NCBI RefSeq assembly: GCF_023898315.1
Contig: NC_064618.1
Location: 190,951,548-191,015,547 of the forward strand
Reading direction: 5' to 3'
Source: Schistocerca nitens
Lineage: Eukaryota; Arthropoda; Insecta; Orthoptera; Acrididae
DNA: 64,000 nucleotides
The stretch's first letter is position 1, and the number at the start of each line of letters is the position of its first letter. Under the pieces are notes generated by a model. The model was not told the origin of the DNA, made no database searches, and saw only the letters and a list, made by a program, of their open reading frames with translations. This document shows, piece after piece, positions 41,700-54,700 of the stretch. The position numbers and the translations under genes are program-made.

Positions 41700-42985
41700 T
41701 GGCGAACCACTGTGAGGAAATTGCTATCATCCTTGCAAATCAGCGAGCATCTAACACAAGAGTTTACCTTTTCGTGGTTTCTCCACTCTGACTCATAAGG
41801 GTCAAACGAATTGAAAACATTTATATGAATGAGTAGTGTCTGCTCTTTCGGAGGTGTCCGAAAGAACAGATACCATACACTCATATGACTGATTTGCCTA
41901 GATGGGAAATGGATCCACCCTCTTCAGAGTGGATGCACAAGTACGTCCGACCTTCTGCGGGAATCTCCGGGCATCGGACACCGAGGGAATGGACAGGGAC
42001 TGAAGACAGGTGGCTCTCAGTAGGAGTGTGGGTCCGCCGTTAGGCTTGCAGAGGTGTTCTGCACAGTTGTGATAATCATAGTGATTAACGCATCTTCCTA
42101 GTCAGCAGGAGATCCCAGTTTCAAATGCCGTGCCAGTAGACATTTCCACTCATCGCCGCTCTTTCCGCAAAATGTTACGATGGAACTGACATCAGTAATA
42201 CCTTTTCCTTTCCTTTCGTCCCCTTTCCATCTACAGTGTTTACATTTTCTTGATATAGCTGACGCATAACGCACGTGTAACTAAGTAAAACTAAGTCGCG
42301 TGGTCCGACTGCCTAGAAGTCTCTGTAGTAACCTAAGTTCCTTTCTTTTCCCTCAGCTGCCTCTATGGTGAAGTGTTTGCATCCTGTTCCTTAAATGCAG
42401 CTTTTAACGGGATATGACTGCAACAGAAGTGCGAAGGATGTTGTATTTTATTTGTTGATCGCCGTCCTACGTGTGGATCCCTGTCAACTAATATCCCGTC
42501 TCTTACGATCCCGTCGTCAATGAGTTAATATCCCTATAACTAACAACACATGTGTTCACTCAATTTAAGAATAATGGACTCATTAGCAGTTTAAAGGACA
42601 GCATTAAAGAACATAGTTACTTATTAGGAACTGTACGACATAACTCCAGTTCCTTTGGCACATGAATTAATTCAGCTGCGTATGGAATGGTTGGGATAGG
42701 GGCAGATGTATCAGTTGGTACCGCATCGGTCAGTTTTATAGAAAATGTCTGCATATACTCTGTGATAACGAGAGTTTCGTTATCACAGTGCATATGCATA
42801 CACATCCCGTAAAAATGACTGATGTGGTACAAACCGGTCACCACAATGAAAACAGAAATAAGAAAAACGGGCCGTACTGACGCAAGCCAGCACCCAGCAT
42901 TGTGCTTGAAATAGCTATGTAACTTCCTGCAAGCCATCTGAAGATGAGCCTGAAAAATTTCGAAAACCGGTTCATGGACACTGTA
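41700..42985. other. SINE-like fragment and unassigned DNA
   Basis: A hairpin-forming pair (TCTGCTCTTTCGGA / TCCGAAAGAACAGA) lies at about 41838-41870. A tRNA-like SINE fragment lies at about 42055-42180: GTGATAATCATAGTGATTAA as A-box region and AGTTTCAAATGCC as weak B box, followed by CATTTCCACTCATCGCCGC. A CTGAAGATG...GAAAACCGG motif occurs at 42938-42970, just upstream of the LINE fragment. Nothing else recognised. Confidence 0.45.
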
Positions 42986-42989
42986 CCAC

Positions 42990-44005
42990 ACAAGCGGCTT
43001 GTAGTGAAATTGCGTGCTTATGGAATATCGTCTCAGTTATGTGACTGGATTTGTGATTTTCCTGTCAGATAGGTCACAGTTCGTAGAAATTGACGGAAGG
43101 TTATCGAGTAAAACAGAAGTGATTACTTTCGTTCCCCAAGGTAGTGATATAGGCCGTTTACTGGTCCTTATCTATATAAACGATTTAGGAGCCAATCTGA
43201 ACAGCCGTCTTAGGTTGTTTGCAGATGACGCTGTCGTTTATCGTCTAATAAAGTCATCAGAAGGTCAAAACAAATTGCAAAACGATTTACAAAAGATATC
43301 TGAATGGTGCGAAAATTGGCAGTTGTCTCTAAATAACGAAAAGGGTGAGATCATCCGCATGAGTGCTACAAGTAATTCGTTAAACGTCGGTTACACGATA
43401 AATCAGTCTAATGTAAAAACCGTAAATTCAACTAAATACCTAGAAATTACAATTACGAACAACTTAAATTGGAAGGAACACATAGAAAATGTTGTGGGGA
43501 AGACTAACCAAACAATGTGTCTCATTACAAGACACTTAGAAGAAAATATAACAAATCGACTGAGGAGACTACCTGCACTACGCCTGTCCGTCCTGTTTTA
43601 GAGTACTGCTGCGCGGTGTGCGATACTTACCAGATAGGACTTACGGAGTAAATCGAAAAAGTTCAAAGAAAGGCAACACGTTTTGTATGGGAGAGAGTGT
43701 CACGGAAATGATACAGAATTTTGGCTGGACATCATTAAAAAGAAAGCGTTTTTCGTTGCGACGGAAGCTTCTGGCGAAATTCCAATCGCCAACTTTCTCC
43801 TCCGAATGCGGAAATATTTAGTTGACATCGACCTACCTAGAGTGAAAACATCACCACGATAAAATAAGTGAAAGATATAGGTGTTCGTTCTTTCCACGCG
43901 AGATTGGAATAATAGAGAATTGTGAAGGTGGTTAGATGAACCCTCTGCCAGGCACTTTTATTTGCAGAGTATCCATGTAGATGCAGATGTAGATGGAATG
44001 AATAT
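42990..44005 (+). mobile_element. CR1/Rex-like LINE, 5'-truncated
   Basis: A 195-codon plus-strand frame at 43014-43601 contains RT motifs: VPQGSDIGRLLVLIYINDL, LRLFADDAVVYRLI (catalytic Asp pair), WCENWQLSLNNEK and STKYLEITITNNLNWKEHI. After frameshifts the C-terminal IQNFGWTSLKRKRFSLRRKL follows (about 43715). The element ends in GTAGATGCAGATGTAGATG at about 43977, the same type of hexanucleotide 3' tail as the LINE at 60.5-62.5 kb. The N-terminal half including endonuclease is missing. Confidence 0.88.
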
Positions 44006-45005
44006 ACAAATATTTCAAAAAAGTGACTTATTGGAGTTTTATGTAGGCCCTACCTATATTGAATAAACAGTCACGGGTTCTTAAACATCCGTAATTTATT
44101 AGCTTAACCCATCGGTTGTGTTCTATACGCTCACTTTTGTCATAAGGTCCAGAAACTTACACGGATCTGCGGAGAGATTAATGGAATTTTTCATGAAAAG
44201 TTGTCGGGTATCAACCGGGGCGGGGGGGGGGGGGGGGGGAGGCAGCGTGACGTTTCGAAGAGAGTCTGACTTCCTCAGAAGGCAGTGACTAAGAGTTCAG
44301 CCAGGTGGCTGGCCCCTCAGTGTATCGAATCGGCTCCGTAGTGTCTGTCCGTTGGTGGACCTGCAGCGCCGTCTGCCAGCCAAAAGGCCAAGATGTGGTG
44401 GGGAGTCGGCGAGTTGATTTGGAAACGGACACCTGTGAAGAGCAGACCTCGCTTTCTTGAAGGTGCAACTTGTTGTATGTCTTCCTTGCTGTTCTGCGAC
44501 GGAGGGGCTGCAGCGCGAGCAGCTCTTCGGTGTTTCTTCAGTGGGCCGAGCTGCTTAAGGAGCAGGCGTGTCGCGTCTCAGAGTTTTCAGCGGATCGCTT
44601 AGAGTGATCTGCTGGATGGAGGTATTTCCGGTTCCCCCGGTATTGCTGGATGCTGGATCAGCCAAATGAGTGCGGATAAGGAAGTTATACTGAGGGTTGT
44701 AACCGATCGAGGTTTGTTCAGTGCAGCAAACTGAATTTTCTGCGGTGGCGGATCTATTCCATCCATAGAATTGAGAGACGTTAGTAGGAATATTTGGTGT
44801 CTTGCAGGCTGTTCCTTTTGAGCCTAAACTGATTACGTGTTTCTCTGACAGTGCCTGGTACATAAATTACGATTACGTGGTGCCTTAAGAACTATATTTA
44901 AAAGTCCATTGATTCCTTAAAATACCTTGGTAACAGTAAATAGCAGTAATTATCTAGCTGGCCTGTGGTGGTTTGGAGCGTTTACCTGTGATCAATTCAG
45001 TCGCG
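44006..45005. other. Unassigned; G18 run and Penelope-like tail motif
   Basis: An 18-G homopolymer lies at 44222-44239. The minus strand just beside it reads CTGAGGAAGTCAGACTCTC and CGAAACGTCAC (44278-44246), a combination reminiscent of Penelope-like element termini. A 69-codon frame at 44393 has no motif. Confidence 0.35.
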
Positions 45006-45017
45006 TCAAGCAAGGGT

Positions 45018-45217
45018 GAAAACGGTTCAAATGGCTCTAAGCACAATGGGACTCAACATCTGAGGTCATCATTCCCCTAGACTTAGAACTACTTAAACCT
45101 AACTAACCTGTGGACACCACACACATCCATGCCAGAGGCAGGATTCAAACCTGAGACCGTAGCAGCTGCGCGGTTCCGGACTGAAGTGACTAGAACCGCT
45201 CGGCCACAGGGGCCGGC
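45018..45217 (-). mobile_element. SINE family 1, full length
   Basis: 200 bp on the minus strand, GCCGGCCCCTGTGGCCGAGC to GAGCCATTTGAACC. The duplication CAAGCAAGGGT occurs at 45007-45017 and 45217-45227. The B box has one change (GGTTTGAATCC). Confidence 0.94.
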
Positions 45218-45833
45218 AAGCAAGGGTAAATTAAAATGATTATCTAATATCTTTACATTAGTTGTCATAGTATTTTCCTGTTATTTAATACCGTTTGAAT
45301 AGGTTATTCGTACTTGACCCTCTTTTATTTTGGACAGGACGGGTTTCACAATACGTTAAATTGCTAGCCGCTGTACCGTTTAGGTAGGCCTCTCGGTTTG
45401 CATCAAACGAGGATCGGTCTGTCTGAGGGTCGCACTAGCTGTGTTATGGTTCCGTGTCACGCCGCCACCATTACTGACACTTGCCGGGCTTCTTGTTTCC
45501 TGTTCTGTATCTTAAAACAGCTCATGTGATAACTTGTTCTTGCACGCAATTGTATCGGTGTAATTAGCTATGGTATCCTGGCCATTACTGGTCGTTAATG
45601 GAAAACATTGGCATGTTATAGATGTAGTCCGCATCTGTTTGGCCTTTCTGACCGTGGGACAGCAACATCAGATCGTCATGCTGTCGACGTTTCGCTGCAT
45701 CTTCGGGGTGGATGTCTGTCCAGTCGCCTGGTTACTTTTTTTTTTTTTTAATTCTTGTTTGCTGAATGCCAAAAAATTTCTATGATTAACTATTACTGTT
45801 TAAGGGATGATTTTTTGGTCTTACTATTATTAC

Positions 45834-46440
45834 CATTTGGGCTTAATATTTTATAGCTCTCAACGTTGATTATTTTGGAATTGAAATCTGATTTTTAATA
45901 CTGAAGTTATTTGATTTTGGTGTTTCTGTGCTTTATTATTTAATGATTTACATGAGAGTTTCTTGTCTTAGTCTATTTTCGTAACTGAAGTTGATTGACA
46001 ATTTCAACTGATTTAAATTCTTAGTCTGATTGACAATTTGTATCATTACTATAAACGCCACTTCGGGCACGATGTTAGTCATTTTGACAGTATTTGTATG
46101 TTTCATTATTTGCTGCTTCAAATGATATTTCACTGGAGTTGCTTTCAAAGTTTAAGGCGTTTAACTTGTATGATTTATTACCTTAAATGAGGTTTTCTTC
46201 CCTTGGTCGATTGTTGGTTTCAGATATTCAGTCATTTAAATTCTTACTATCATAGGAAATTATCATTACTATTAACAGCACTTTGGGCGCAAGATGTTAA
46301 TCATTTTGGAATGGAAATTTGTTTTTTAACAGTTGATTATCTAAGTTTATTCCTTCTATATTTTATTATTTACTGCTTTAAATGAGGTTTTCTTATAATC
46401 CTATAAACCCCATTTGGGCACATAGACCCTATTAGTATCA
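45834..46440. repeat. Degenerate tandem array, unit about 220 bp
   Basis: A block with the order CACTTTGGGC(G/A)CAAGATGTTAATCA, TTTTGGAAT, TTTATTATTTACTGCTT, AAATGAGGTTTTCTT recurs from about 45835, 46053, 46275 and, partly, 46412. Units are strongly diverged and T-rich. No coding sequence. Confidence 0.6.
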
Positions 46441-46499
46441 GACTCAGTCTTTGGAAATGAAGTGGATTTCAAGGTGTCAGTCATTTAGATTGACGTGTA

Positions 46500-47010
46500 A
46501 TTCGCTGGCTGTGATTATTCTTGTCATTCTGGGTGAACGGGACTAACTTATATGATAATGTGACTTTGTATCACAACTTAGTCATTTGTTGGAATTTGTA
46601 TTGTGATGTAAATGATATATAATTTGGACAATAGAGGACAGTGTGTGAGACAGTGAATGCTGCTGCCCTTGTATTCTTACGTCGCTCAGCCCTCCACTCC
46701 ACAGCCACGTGTGCTGCTCCTTGCGCCATTCTCTTCTGTTATTTAAGCTGACGCGTGTCTCTTCACTTACCGAAACGTCGCGGTATTTTAACGCTGTCAC
46801 CAGGCAGCAAACCCGAGAGCTTTTCATATATAGCATACGCCAGGGAAATTTACATTCATAGTGGAATAACTCCTTACAACAACAAAACAGTTTCGCAATA
46901 AACGCCAACGAATTGAAGAGGTCAAGCTGCCACTTGTGCCATCCAGGACAAACGATAGCTCCGAGTTTCATTGCCCGCGTGTATGGAGACGTATGTAGAA
47001 ACGCATTCAG
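46500..47010. other. Unassigned, possible Penelope-like fragment
   Basis: Around 46755-46830 the sequence CCGAAACGTCGCGGTATTTT and CAAACCCGAGAGCTTTTCA looks like a dispersed repeat. A 143-codon minus-strand frame across it has no motif. Confidence 0.3.
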
Positions 47011-47014
47011 CATT

Positions 47015-49028
47015 AGTGTACTCTCAATCCATACTCAGTACTCATTAGACTGTTCAATCCGTCCAGCAGATCCTTTAATTATCCTTCACTTTCACTGAGG
47101 ATAGCTGTCAACAGCGAATCGCTGACATCCTTTCACGTTGAATTTTATTTCTACATTTGAACCTTTTATTTATGACGTGGCTTCTTCGATGTCTAGATTT
47201 AAAGGTAAGGGTGGAAGGATACCTCCCTGTCTTACACCCTTCTTAACAGATGTACTTCCTTCTTGGTCTTCCAGTCTTATTACCCCATTGTAATTCTTAT
47301 AAATATTGTATATTAATCGTTTCCCCCGAACCTTATCCCTGTTTTTATCAGAATTCCATACATCTGACAACATTTGACATAGTCAAACGCTTTCTCGAAG
47401 TCGAGAAATCCAGTGAACGGGTCTTGATTTTTCTTTAATCTTGCTTCGATCATCAACTGCAATTTCAGAATTGCCTCTCTAGTGCCTTTATCAGCTCTTT
47501 TCTCTGCATTTGACTCTTTAATTCCCATTTCAGCGTTAATTCTTCCACCTTTACATTTACTTTCACAGAAAGTTGTTTTGAGTTTCCTATACGCTGTGTC
47601 AGTCCTTCTGACAATCTTTTCTTTTTCGAGTTCATATTTTTCAGGTAGCCATTTAGCTTTAACTTACCTGCATTTCCTATTTGTTTAATTCCAAAGTGAC
47701 TTTTATTTCTGTATTCCTGAAGTTTCCTGAACATTTCTGTGCTGTCTTCTTTCATCGAGCAATTGAAGTTCTCCTTCTCTTACCGGTGGTTTCTTCGTGG
47801 ATACCTCCCTTGTAGCTATGTTTCCCTTTCCAGCTTCTATGGTTGCCCTTTTTAGAGATGTCCATTCCTCTTCAACTGAACTGCTTACCTAGCTATTCAT
47901 TATCGCAGTATGTATAGGCTTAGAGAAATCAAGCGTATCTCTTCATTCCTTGGTACTTCCTTATCCCACTTGTTTATTGAGTCTCCCTCACTATTCACTT
48001 AAGCTTCAGCTTAATCTTCATCACTACTTCATCCCGATCTGAGGCTATATCTCCATCTACGTGCGTCTTATAGTCCAGTAACTGGTTTCGGAATCTCAGC
48101 CTGACCATGAAGTAATTTAACTGAAATCATCCTACTCCCGTTCTTTCCCAAGTATACCTCCTCCTTTTAAAATTGTTTAATAGAGTGTTGGTTATTATTA
48201 GATGAAATGTATTGCACAATTCAATTAATGTTTCTCCTCTCTCATTCGTGGAGCAGTCCCATACTTTCCCCTTAACCTTTTCATCTCCTCCTTCGTCTAC
48301 AATCCTCCATGACCATTAGATTTTCATTTTCCTTTACGTACTTAATTATCTGCGCAATATCTTCATGTGCTTTCTCTGTTTCTTCATCTCTTGCTTGCGA
48401 CGTCGGCATGTATACCTACACAATCGTTGTCGGTGTTGGTTTGCTATCGATTCTGATGAGAACAACCCTATTACTGAGCTCTTTACAGTACCTCACTCTC
48501 CGCCCTACGTTCCTATTCACAACGAAACCTAAACAACGCTTTCTGCTGCTGTTAGTACTACTGTATACGCATCTGACCAGAAATCCTTGTCTTCTTTCCT
48601 TTATACTTCACTGACTACGACTATATCCACATTGAGCCTCATAATGTCTGTTTTCAGGTTTTCTAGCTTGCGTACCACTTTCAAACTTCCCAAATTCCAC
48701 AACGCGCCTCGTAGAACGTTATCCTTTCGTTGTTTATTCAGTCCTTTCTCATGGTTATGTCTCCCTTCGCAGTCCTCTCCTGGAGATCCGAATGGAGGGC
48801 AGGTGCGGTATATTATGCTACCGGAGAGATCATTTGGTGCAGATGGCTGCAAATAGAGGCAAATGTCGGCAGGAATGATGCCTACTACTACGGTTCTCAG
48901 GCTATCTTTGAATCCCTTCGGATGATGGCTGATCCGAAGAAGGCAACTATCATTGTAAGCGGAGTGAAGGCTAAGCCGACACTTTGTAAGATCGTACCCA
49001 GGGTTGATCGCATTCTTGTGGATACGCA
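47015..49028 (-). mobile_element. RTE-clade LINE, copy C
   Basis: A minus-strand RTE cut at its 3' end near 47015 inside the RT C-terminal part. Readable pieces: RT with VRQGGILPPLPLNLDIEEA (about 47240), DFEKAFDYVKCC (about 47380), REAILKLQLMIEARLKKNQD, and the linker between endonuclease and RT (47755-47465). The 5' leader (about 48950-48760) contains GTAGTAGGCATCATTCC and ends at a CTCCATTCGGATCTCCAGGA block shared with other RTE copies, but it lacks the tRNA-like head of copies A and B. A mariner interrupts the leader at 49029. Confidence 0.8.
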
Positions 49029-49030
49029 TT

Positions 49031-50060
49031 ATACGAGGGTTGGAACTTAAATAGGGGCAACTATTTATTAACAGCAGATTCAAAAGAGTTACATGTCTGC
49101 ACCTGTTACTGTCCTTCAGAGTAGTCACCAGTGTCGCGTAGAACCCATTGCCAGCGATGTGGAAGGCGTAGTATACCGTCAGCCCTTTTCTGTTGATGGT
49201 GCGAATGGTCCGGTCTACTGCCTGTCGAATCTCTGGAACAGTTATGAAGCGAATGCCACGAAGTGGTTCCTTCATCTTCGGAATCAAATCAAAGTCACAA
49301 GGACTTAAATCCGGGGAATATGCTGGATGGTACACTACTTCCCACTCCGATCGACGGAATAGAGCAGCCACAGCTTGCGCTGTATGTGCCCGCGCATTCT
49401 CGTGCAAAATGATGGGTGGGTTGCGCAGAAAGTGCCGCCGCTTCTTTCGCAAAGCTAGTCGCAGGTGATGCTCCAAAAACGAACAGTAATACTGAGCATT
49501 TACGGTCTACCGTGGAGGAATGTAATGCGTTAGGGTAACACTATCACAGTCTACTCGAGAATCACCATAACTTTCACCATAATGGGGCTCTGGCGCACTT
49601 CCGACTTTCGCGGCGACCCATAATGACGCCATTTGTTGAATTGGCGTTTCAGTTTTGGCTCGTACGATGTGTTCAGATAGGGCGTAAGAAAGCTTCTCCT
49701 TCGAGCTCATAGCGCACCAACTGCGTCTGAGCAGCGTCGTAACGCATCCATTTCTGCATTTCCGTCAAGTCATGCGGAACCCATCGTGATGCAATTTCTA
49801 GCTTGCTCGATCAGGATGCGAAGCACAGTCGTATGCGATAATCCAGTTTCGTGGGCGAGCTTACGAATCGTATGGCGTCGACAACTGTCCACTAACGCGG
49901 CAACGGCAATGCACTTCTCCAGAGACGCTAGACGACCTGCCCGATGCATTTCTGCCACAGTTTTCCGACTTCGTTGAAGGCTTTTACCCAACGTGCCACT
50001 GTTCTGTACGGCAATGCCGACTTCCCGCACGCCTCTTGAAGACCTTGATGACTAACTGTA
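49031..50060 (-). mobile_element. mariner-like element, one end missing
   Basis: The 3' end (left) reads TATACGAGGGTTGGAACTTA at 49028 onward, a plausible inverted repeat after a TA. The opposite end was not found. The minus-strand transposase is in pieces: N-terminal DNA-binding part (50030-49770, with RKLAHETGLSHTTVLRILI), a middle region with FNKWRHYGSPRKS-like reading, and the catalytic end FLRNPPIILHENARAHTAQ plus YSPDLSPCDFDLIPKMKEP (49476-49290). In the second catalytic block Asp has become Glu (HENAR); the third Asp is kept, 34 residues later. Confidence 0.85.
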
Positions 50061-50811
50061 CATCATGATGAGAGAGAGCATTTGTTACTGGGTAAATACT
50101 TATTTTCTTGATTTGAGCTTCACCTAAGAAAACATTATAAATTATGTTTCTCTGCTGGAAGTCTGCTGCACCCTTCTGTGACTTGCAGCTGGATGAGGCT
50201 CTTCCCCATCTACTATAAGTAACTAGTCAAATTTATTCGATATTGTAATAGCAATTTGAAGAGCAGAACTGCAGGGTACCTATACAGAAAGAGTGGTAGA
50301 AGCCGACATTGGGGACGATGGGTTACAGGTCCTATAGAAATGGAGGAAGATGCGATGCAATAATGACCCTATGAGTGATGTTAGGACATAGGTTGAAGAA
50401 ACACAACCCTGCATTCACAGCATTTGTAACTGCGGAAAAAACTTTTGCAATGTTGTCCGGAATTCATGTATAAAATTGTAGCAGACATAAAATACAGATT
50501 GTTATCTACAGATCTTACAAATTACAGCATGCAGTTCTAGGAGCTGAAATACTTGAAAGGGAACAGTAACTGTGAACAGAGTAACACGAGGTTGCAGCCT
50601 GTCTCTGGTGGTATTCACTCTACACTTTACGCATCCAGGAAAGTAAATCTTGGAGACATTTCTATAGAAAATTAAAGTTCAGGGAGCAGAAAGAAAAAAT
50701 TGAAGTTTGTAGATAACTCTGCATTTCTTCCAGAGACGACGAAGGACTTGGAAGATCTCTTGAACGAACTGACAGAGTCTAAAGGAGATTTCGAAAAAAT
50801 AGGAAATTTGT

Positions 50812-51003
50812 GGTAAGGCTTATGGTACAAAACTGCTAAGGTCATCGGTCCCTAAGCTTAAACATTATTTAATCCATCTTAAACTAACTTACGCTATGGA
50901 CAACACACACACCCATGCCAGAGGGAGGAATCGAACGTCCGACGGGAGGAGCCGCGCGGACCGTGACAAGACGTCACAGACCGCGCGGCTACCCTACGCG
51001 ACA
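50812..51003 (-). mobile_element. SINE family 2 inside LINE E
   Basis: On the minus strand the GC-rich head GCCGCGCGGTCTGTGACGTC, GGTCCGCGCGGC, then GTGTGTGTTGTCC and CTTAGGGACCGATGACC, parallel to 27952-28158. It interrupts the RT-like reading of LINE E. A clear target duplication was not seen. Confidence 0.82.
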
Positions 51004-51393
51004 CGGAGGTTTCAAGATGAATATCTGAAAAGTACGACAATTTTATTGGAATTTTTTGCGAATTAAACCCTGAGGAAATCAGATCAGGAAATGAGACACT
51101 ACAAGTAATAGATGAGTTTTGCTACTTCGGCAGCGAACTAACTGATGATGGCCGAAGTGAAGAGGACAACAAAATAGAGCAATAAATGAAATCATATCTC
51201 ACAAATAGGTAATGTGAAACACCAAATATAAATTTAAGAGTTAGAAATCTTTTATTATGATGTCTAGAGTGTAGCCTTGTGCAGAAGTGAAAAAGGGAAC
51301 ATACCCAGTTCAGAGAAGAGTCGCTTCTAAACTGTGATTCTACTGAAGAAGGCTGAAAATTGAGTTGAGCGAAAAAGTAATGAGGAAATATTG

Positions 51394-51590
51394 AAGGCCG
51401 GCCAGTGTGGCCGAGCGGTTCTAGGCGCTTCAGTCTAGAACCGCGCGACCGCTACGGTCGCAGGCTCGAATCCAGCCTCGCGCATGGATGTTTGTTATGT
51501 CCTTAGATACGTTTAAGTAGTTCTAAGTTCTAGAGGCAGGATGACCTCAGATGTTAAGTCCCATAGTGTTCAGAGCCATTTGAACCATTT
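51394..51590 (+). mobile_element. SINE family 1 inside LINE E
   Basis: 197 bp, with A box (TGGCCGAGCGG) and B box (GGCTCGAATCC), flanked by a perfect 9-bp duplication GAAATATTG (51385-51393, 51591-51599). Confidence 0.94.
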
Positions 51591-51713
51591 GAAATATTGT
51601 ATCGAGATGTGGAAAAGAAAGTTAATGACACAACTTCCCTAAAAGTAGCGGTCACATAATGATACTTGTTGTGGAACGTGAATCAATTGTGAATCTGGTA
51701 CTGGAAGGAAGAT

Positions 51714-54700
51714 CTGTTGTTGTTGTTGTCTTCAGTCCTGAGACTGGTCTGATGCAGCTCTCCATGCTACTCTATCCTGTGCAAGCTTCTTCTTCTCCCA
51801 GTACTTACTGCAACCTCCATCCTTCTGAATCTGCTTAGTGTATTCATCTCTTAGTCTCCCTCTACGATTTTTACCCTCCACGCTGCCCTCCAATGTGAAA
51901 TTTGTGATCCATTGATGCCTCAGAAAATGTCCTACCAACCGGTCCCTTCTTCTTGTCAAGTAGTGCCACAAACTCCTCTTCTCCCCAATTCTATTCAATA
52001 CCACCTCATTAGTTATGTGATCGACCCATCTAATCTTCAGCATTCTTCTGTAGCACCACATTTCGAAAGCTTCTATTCTCTTCTTGTCCAAACTATTTAT
52101 CGTCCATGTTTCACTTCCATACATGGCTACACTCCATACAAATACTTTCATAAACGACTTCGTGACACTTAAGTCTATACTCGATGTTAACAAATTTCTC
52201 TTCTTCAGAAACCCTTTCCTTGCCATTGCCAGTCTACATTTTATATCCTCTCTACTTCGACCATCATCAGTTATTTTGCTCCCCAAATAGCAAACCTCAT
52301 TTACTACTTTAAGTGTCTCATTTCCTGATCTAATTCTCTCAGCATTACCCGAGTTAATTCGACTACATTCCATTACCCTCGTTTTGCTTTTGTCGATGTT
52401 CATCTTATATCCTCCCTTCAAGAAACTGTCCATTTCGTTCAACTGTTCTTCCATGTCCTTTGCTGCCTCTGACAGAATTACAATGTCATCGGCGAACCTC
52501 AGAGTTATTATTTCTTCTCCCTGGATTTTAATACCTACTCCGAATTTTTCTTTTGTTTCCTTTACTACTTGCCCACAGATTGAATAACATCGGGGAAACG
52601 CAACAACCCTGTCTTACTCCTTCCCAATCACTGCTTCCCTTTCATGCCCCTCACTCTTATAACTGCCATCTAGTTTCTGTACAAATTGTAAATAGCGTTT
52701 CGCTCCCTGTATTTTACCCCTGCCACCTTTAAAATTTGAAAGATAGTATTCCATTCAACACTGTCAAAGGCTTTCTCTAAATCTACAAATGCTAGAAACG
52801 TAGGTTTGCCTTTCCTTAAAATTTCTTGTAAGATAAGTCTTAAGGTTAGTATTTCCTCACGTGTTCCAACATTTCTAGTGAATCCAAACTTCCTCGAGGT
52901 CGTCTTCTACCAGTTTTTCCATTCGTCTGTAAAGAATTCGCCTCAGTATTTTGCAGCTGTGATTTATTAAACTGATAGTTCGGTAATTTTCACATCTGTC
53001 AACACTTGCTTTCTTTGGGATTGGAATTATAATATTCTTTTTGAAGTCTGAGGGTATTACGCCTGTCTCATACATCTTGCTCACTAGATGGTAGAGTTTT
53101 GTCAGGACTGGCTCTCCCAAGGCCGTCAGTAGTTCCAATGGAATTTTGTCTACTCCCGGATCCTTGTTTCGACTCAGGTCTTTCAGTGCTCTGTCAAACA
53201 CTTCACGCAGTATCTTATCTCCCATTTCATCTTCATCTACATCCTCTTCCATTTCCATAATATTGTCCTCAAGTACATCGCCCTTGTATATACCCTCTAT
53301 ATACTCCTTCCACCTTTCTGCTTTCCCTTCTTTGCTTAGAACTGGGCTTCCATCTGAGCTATTGATATTCATACAAGTGGTTGTCTTTCCTCCAAAGGGC
53401 TCTTTAATTTTCCTGTAGGCATTATCTACCATACACCTAGTGAGATAAGCCTCTACATTCTTACATTTGTCCTCTAGCCATGCCTGCTTAGCCATTTTGT
53501 AGTTCCTGTCGACGTCATTTTTGAGACCTTTGTATTCCTTTTTCCCTGCTTCATTTACCGCATTTTTATATTTTCTCCTTTCAACAATTAAATTCAATAT
53601 GTCTTCTGTTACCCAAGGATTTTTATTAGCCGTCGCCTTTTTAATTACTTGATCTTCTGCTGCCTTCACTACTTCATCCCTCAGAGCTACCCATTCCTCT
53701 TCTACTGTATTTCTTTCCCCCATTCCTATCAATTGTTGCCTTATGCTCTCCCTGAAACTCTGTACAACCTGTGGTTCTGCAGTTTATCCAGGTCCTATCT
53801 CCTTAAATTCCCACCTTTTTGCAGTTTCTTTAGTTTTAATCTACAGTTCATAACCAATAGATTGTGGTCAGAGTCCACATCTGCCCCTGGAAATGTCTTA
53901 CAATTTAAAACGTGGATCCTAAATCTCTGTCTTACCATTATATAATCTATCTGATACCTTCTAGTATCTCCAGGATTCTTCCATGTATACAACCTTCTGT
54001 TATGATTCTTGAACCAAGTGTTAGCTATGATTAAGTTATGCTCTGTGCAAAATTCTACCAGACGGTTTCCTCTTTCATTTCTCTCCCCCAATCCATATTC
54101 ACCCACTATGTTTCCTTCTCTCCCTTTTCCTACTCCCGAATTCCAGTCACCCATGACTATTAAATTTTCGTCTCCCTTCACTACCTGAATAATTTATTTT
54201 ACCTCATCATACATCTCATCAATTTCTTCATCATCTGCAGAGCTAGTTGGCATATAAACTTGTACTACTGTAGTAGGCATGGGCTTCGTGTCTATCTTGG
54301 CCACAATAATGCATTCTCTATGCTGCTGGTAGTAGCTTACCCGAATTCCTATTTTCCTATTTATTATTAAACCTACTCCTGCATTACCCCTATTTGATTT
54401 TGTATTTATATCCCTGTATTCACCTGACCAAAAGTCTTGTTCCTCCTGCCATCGAACTTCACTAATTCCAACAATATCTAACTTCAACCTATCCATTTCC
54501 CTTTTTAAATTTTCTAACCTACCTGCCCGATTAACGGATCTGACATTCCACCCTCCGGTCCGTAGAACGCCAGTTTTCTTTCTCCTGATAACGACGTCCT
54601 CTGGAGTAGTCCCCGCCCGGAGTTCCGAATGAGGGACTATTTTACCTCCGGAATGTTTTGCCCAAGAGGACGCCATCGTCATTTAACCGTACAGTAAAGC

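Noticed and set aside
48601-49476. Single 291-codon minus-strand protein
   Set aside because: It is a chance read-through: the first part is a mariner C-terminus and the remainder is the 5' leader and start of an RTE LINE, with the mariner end at 49031 between them.
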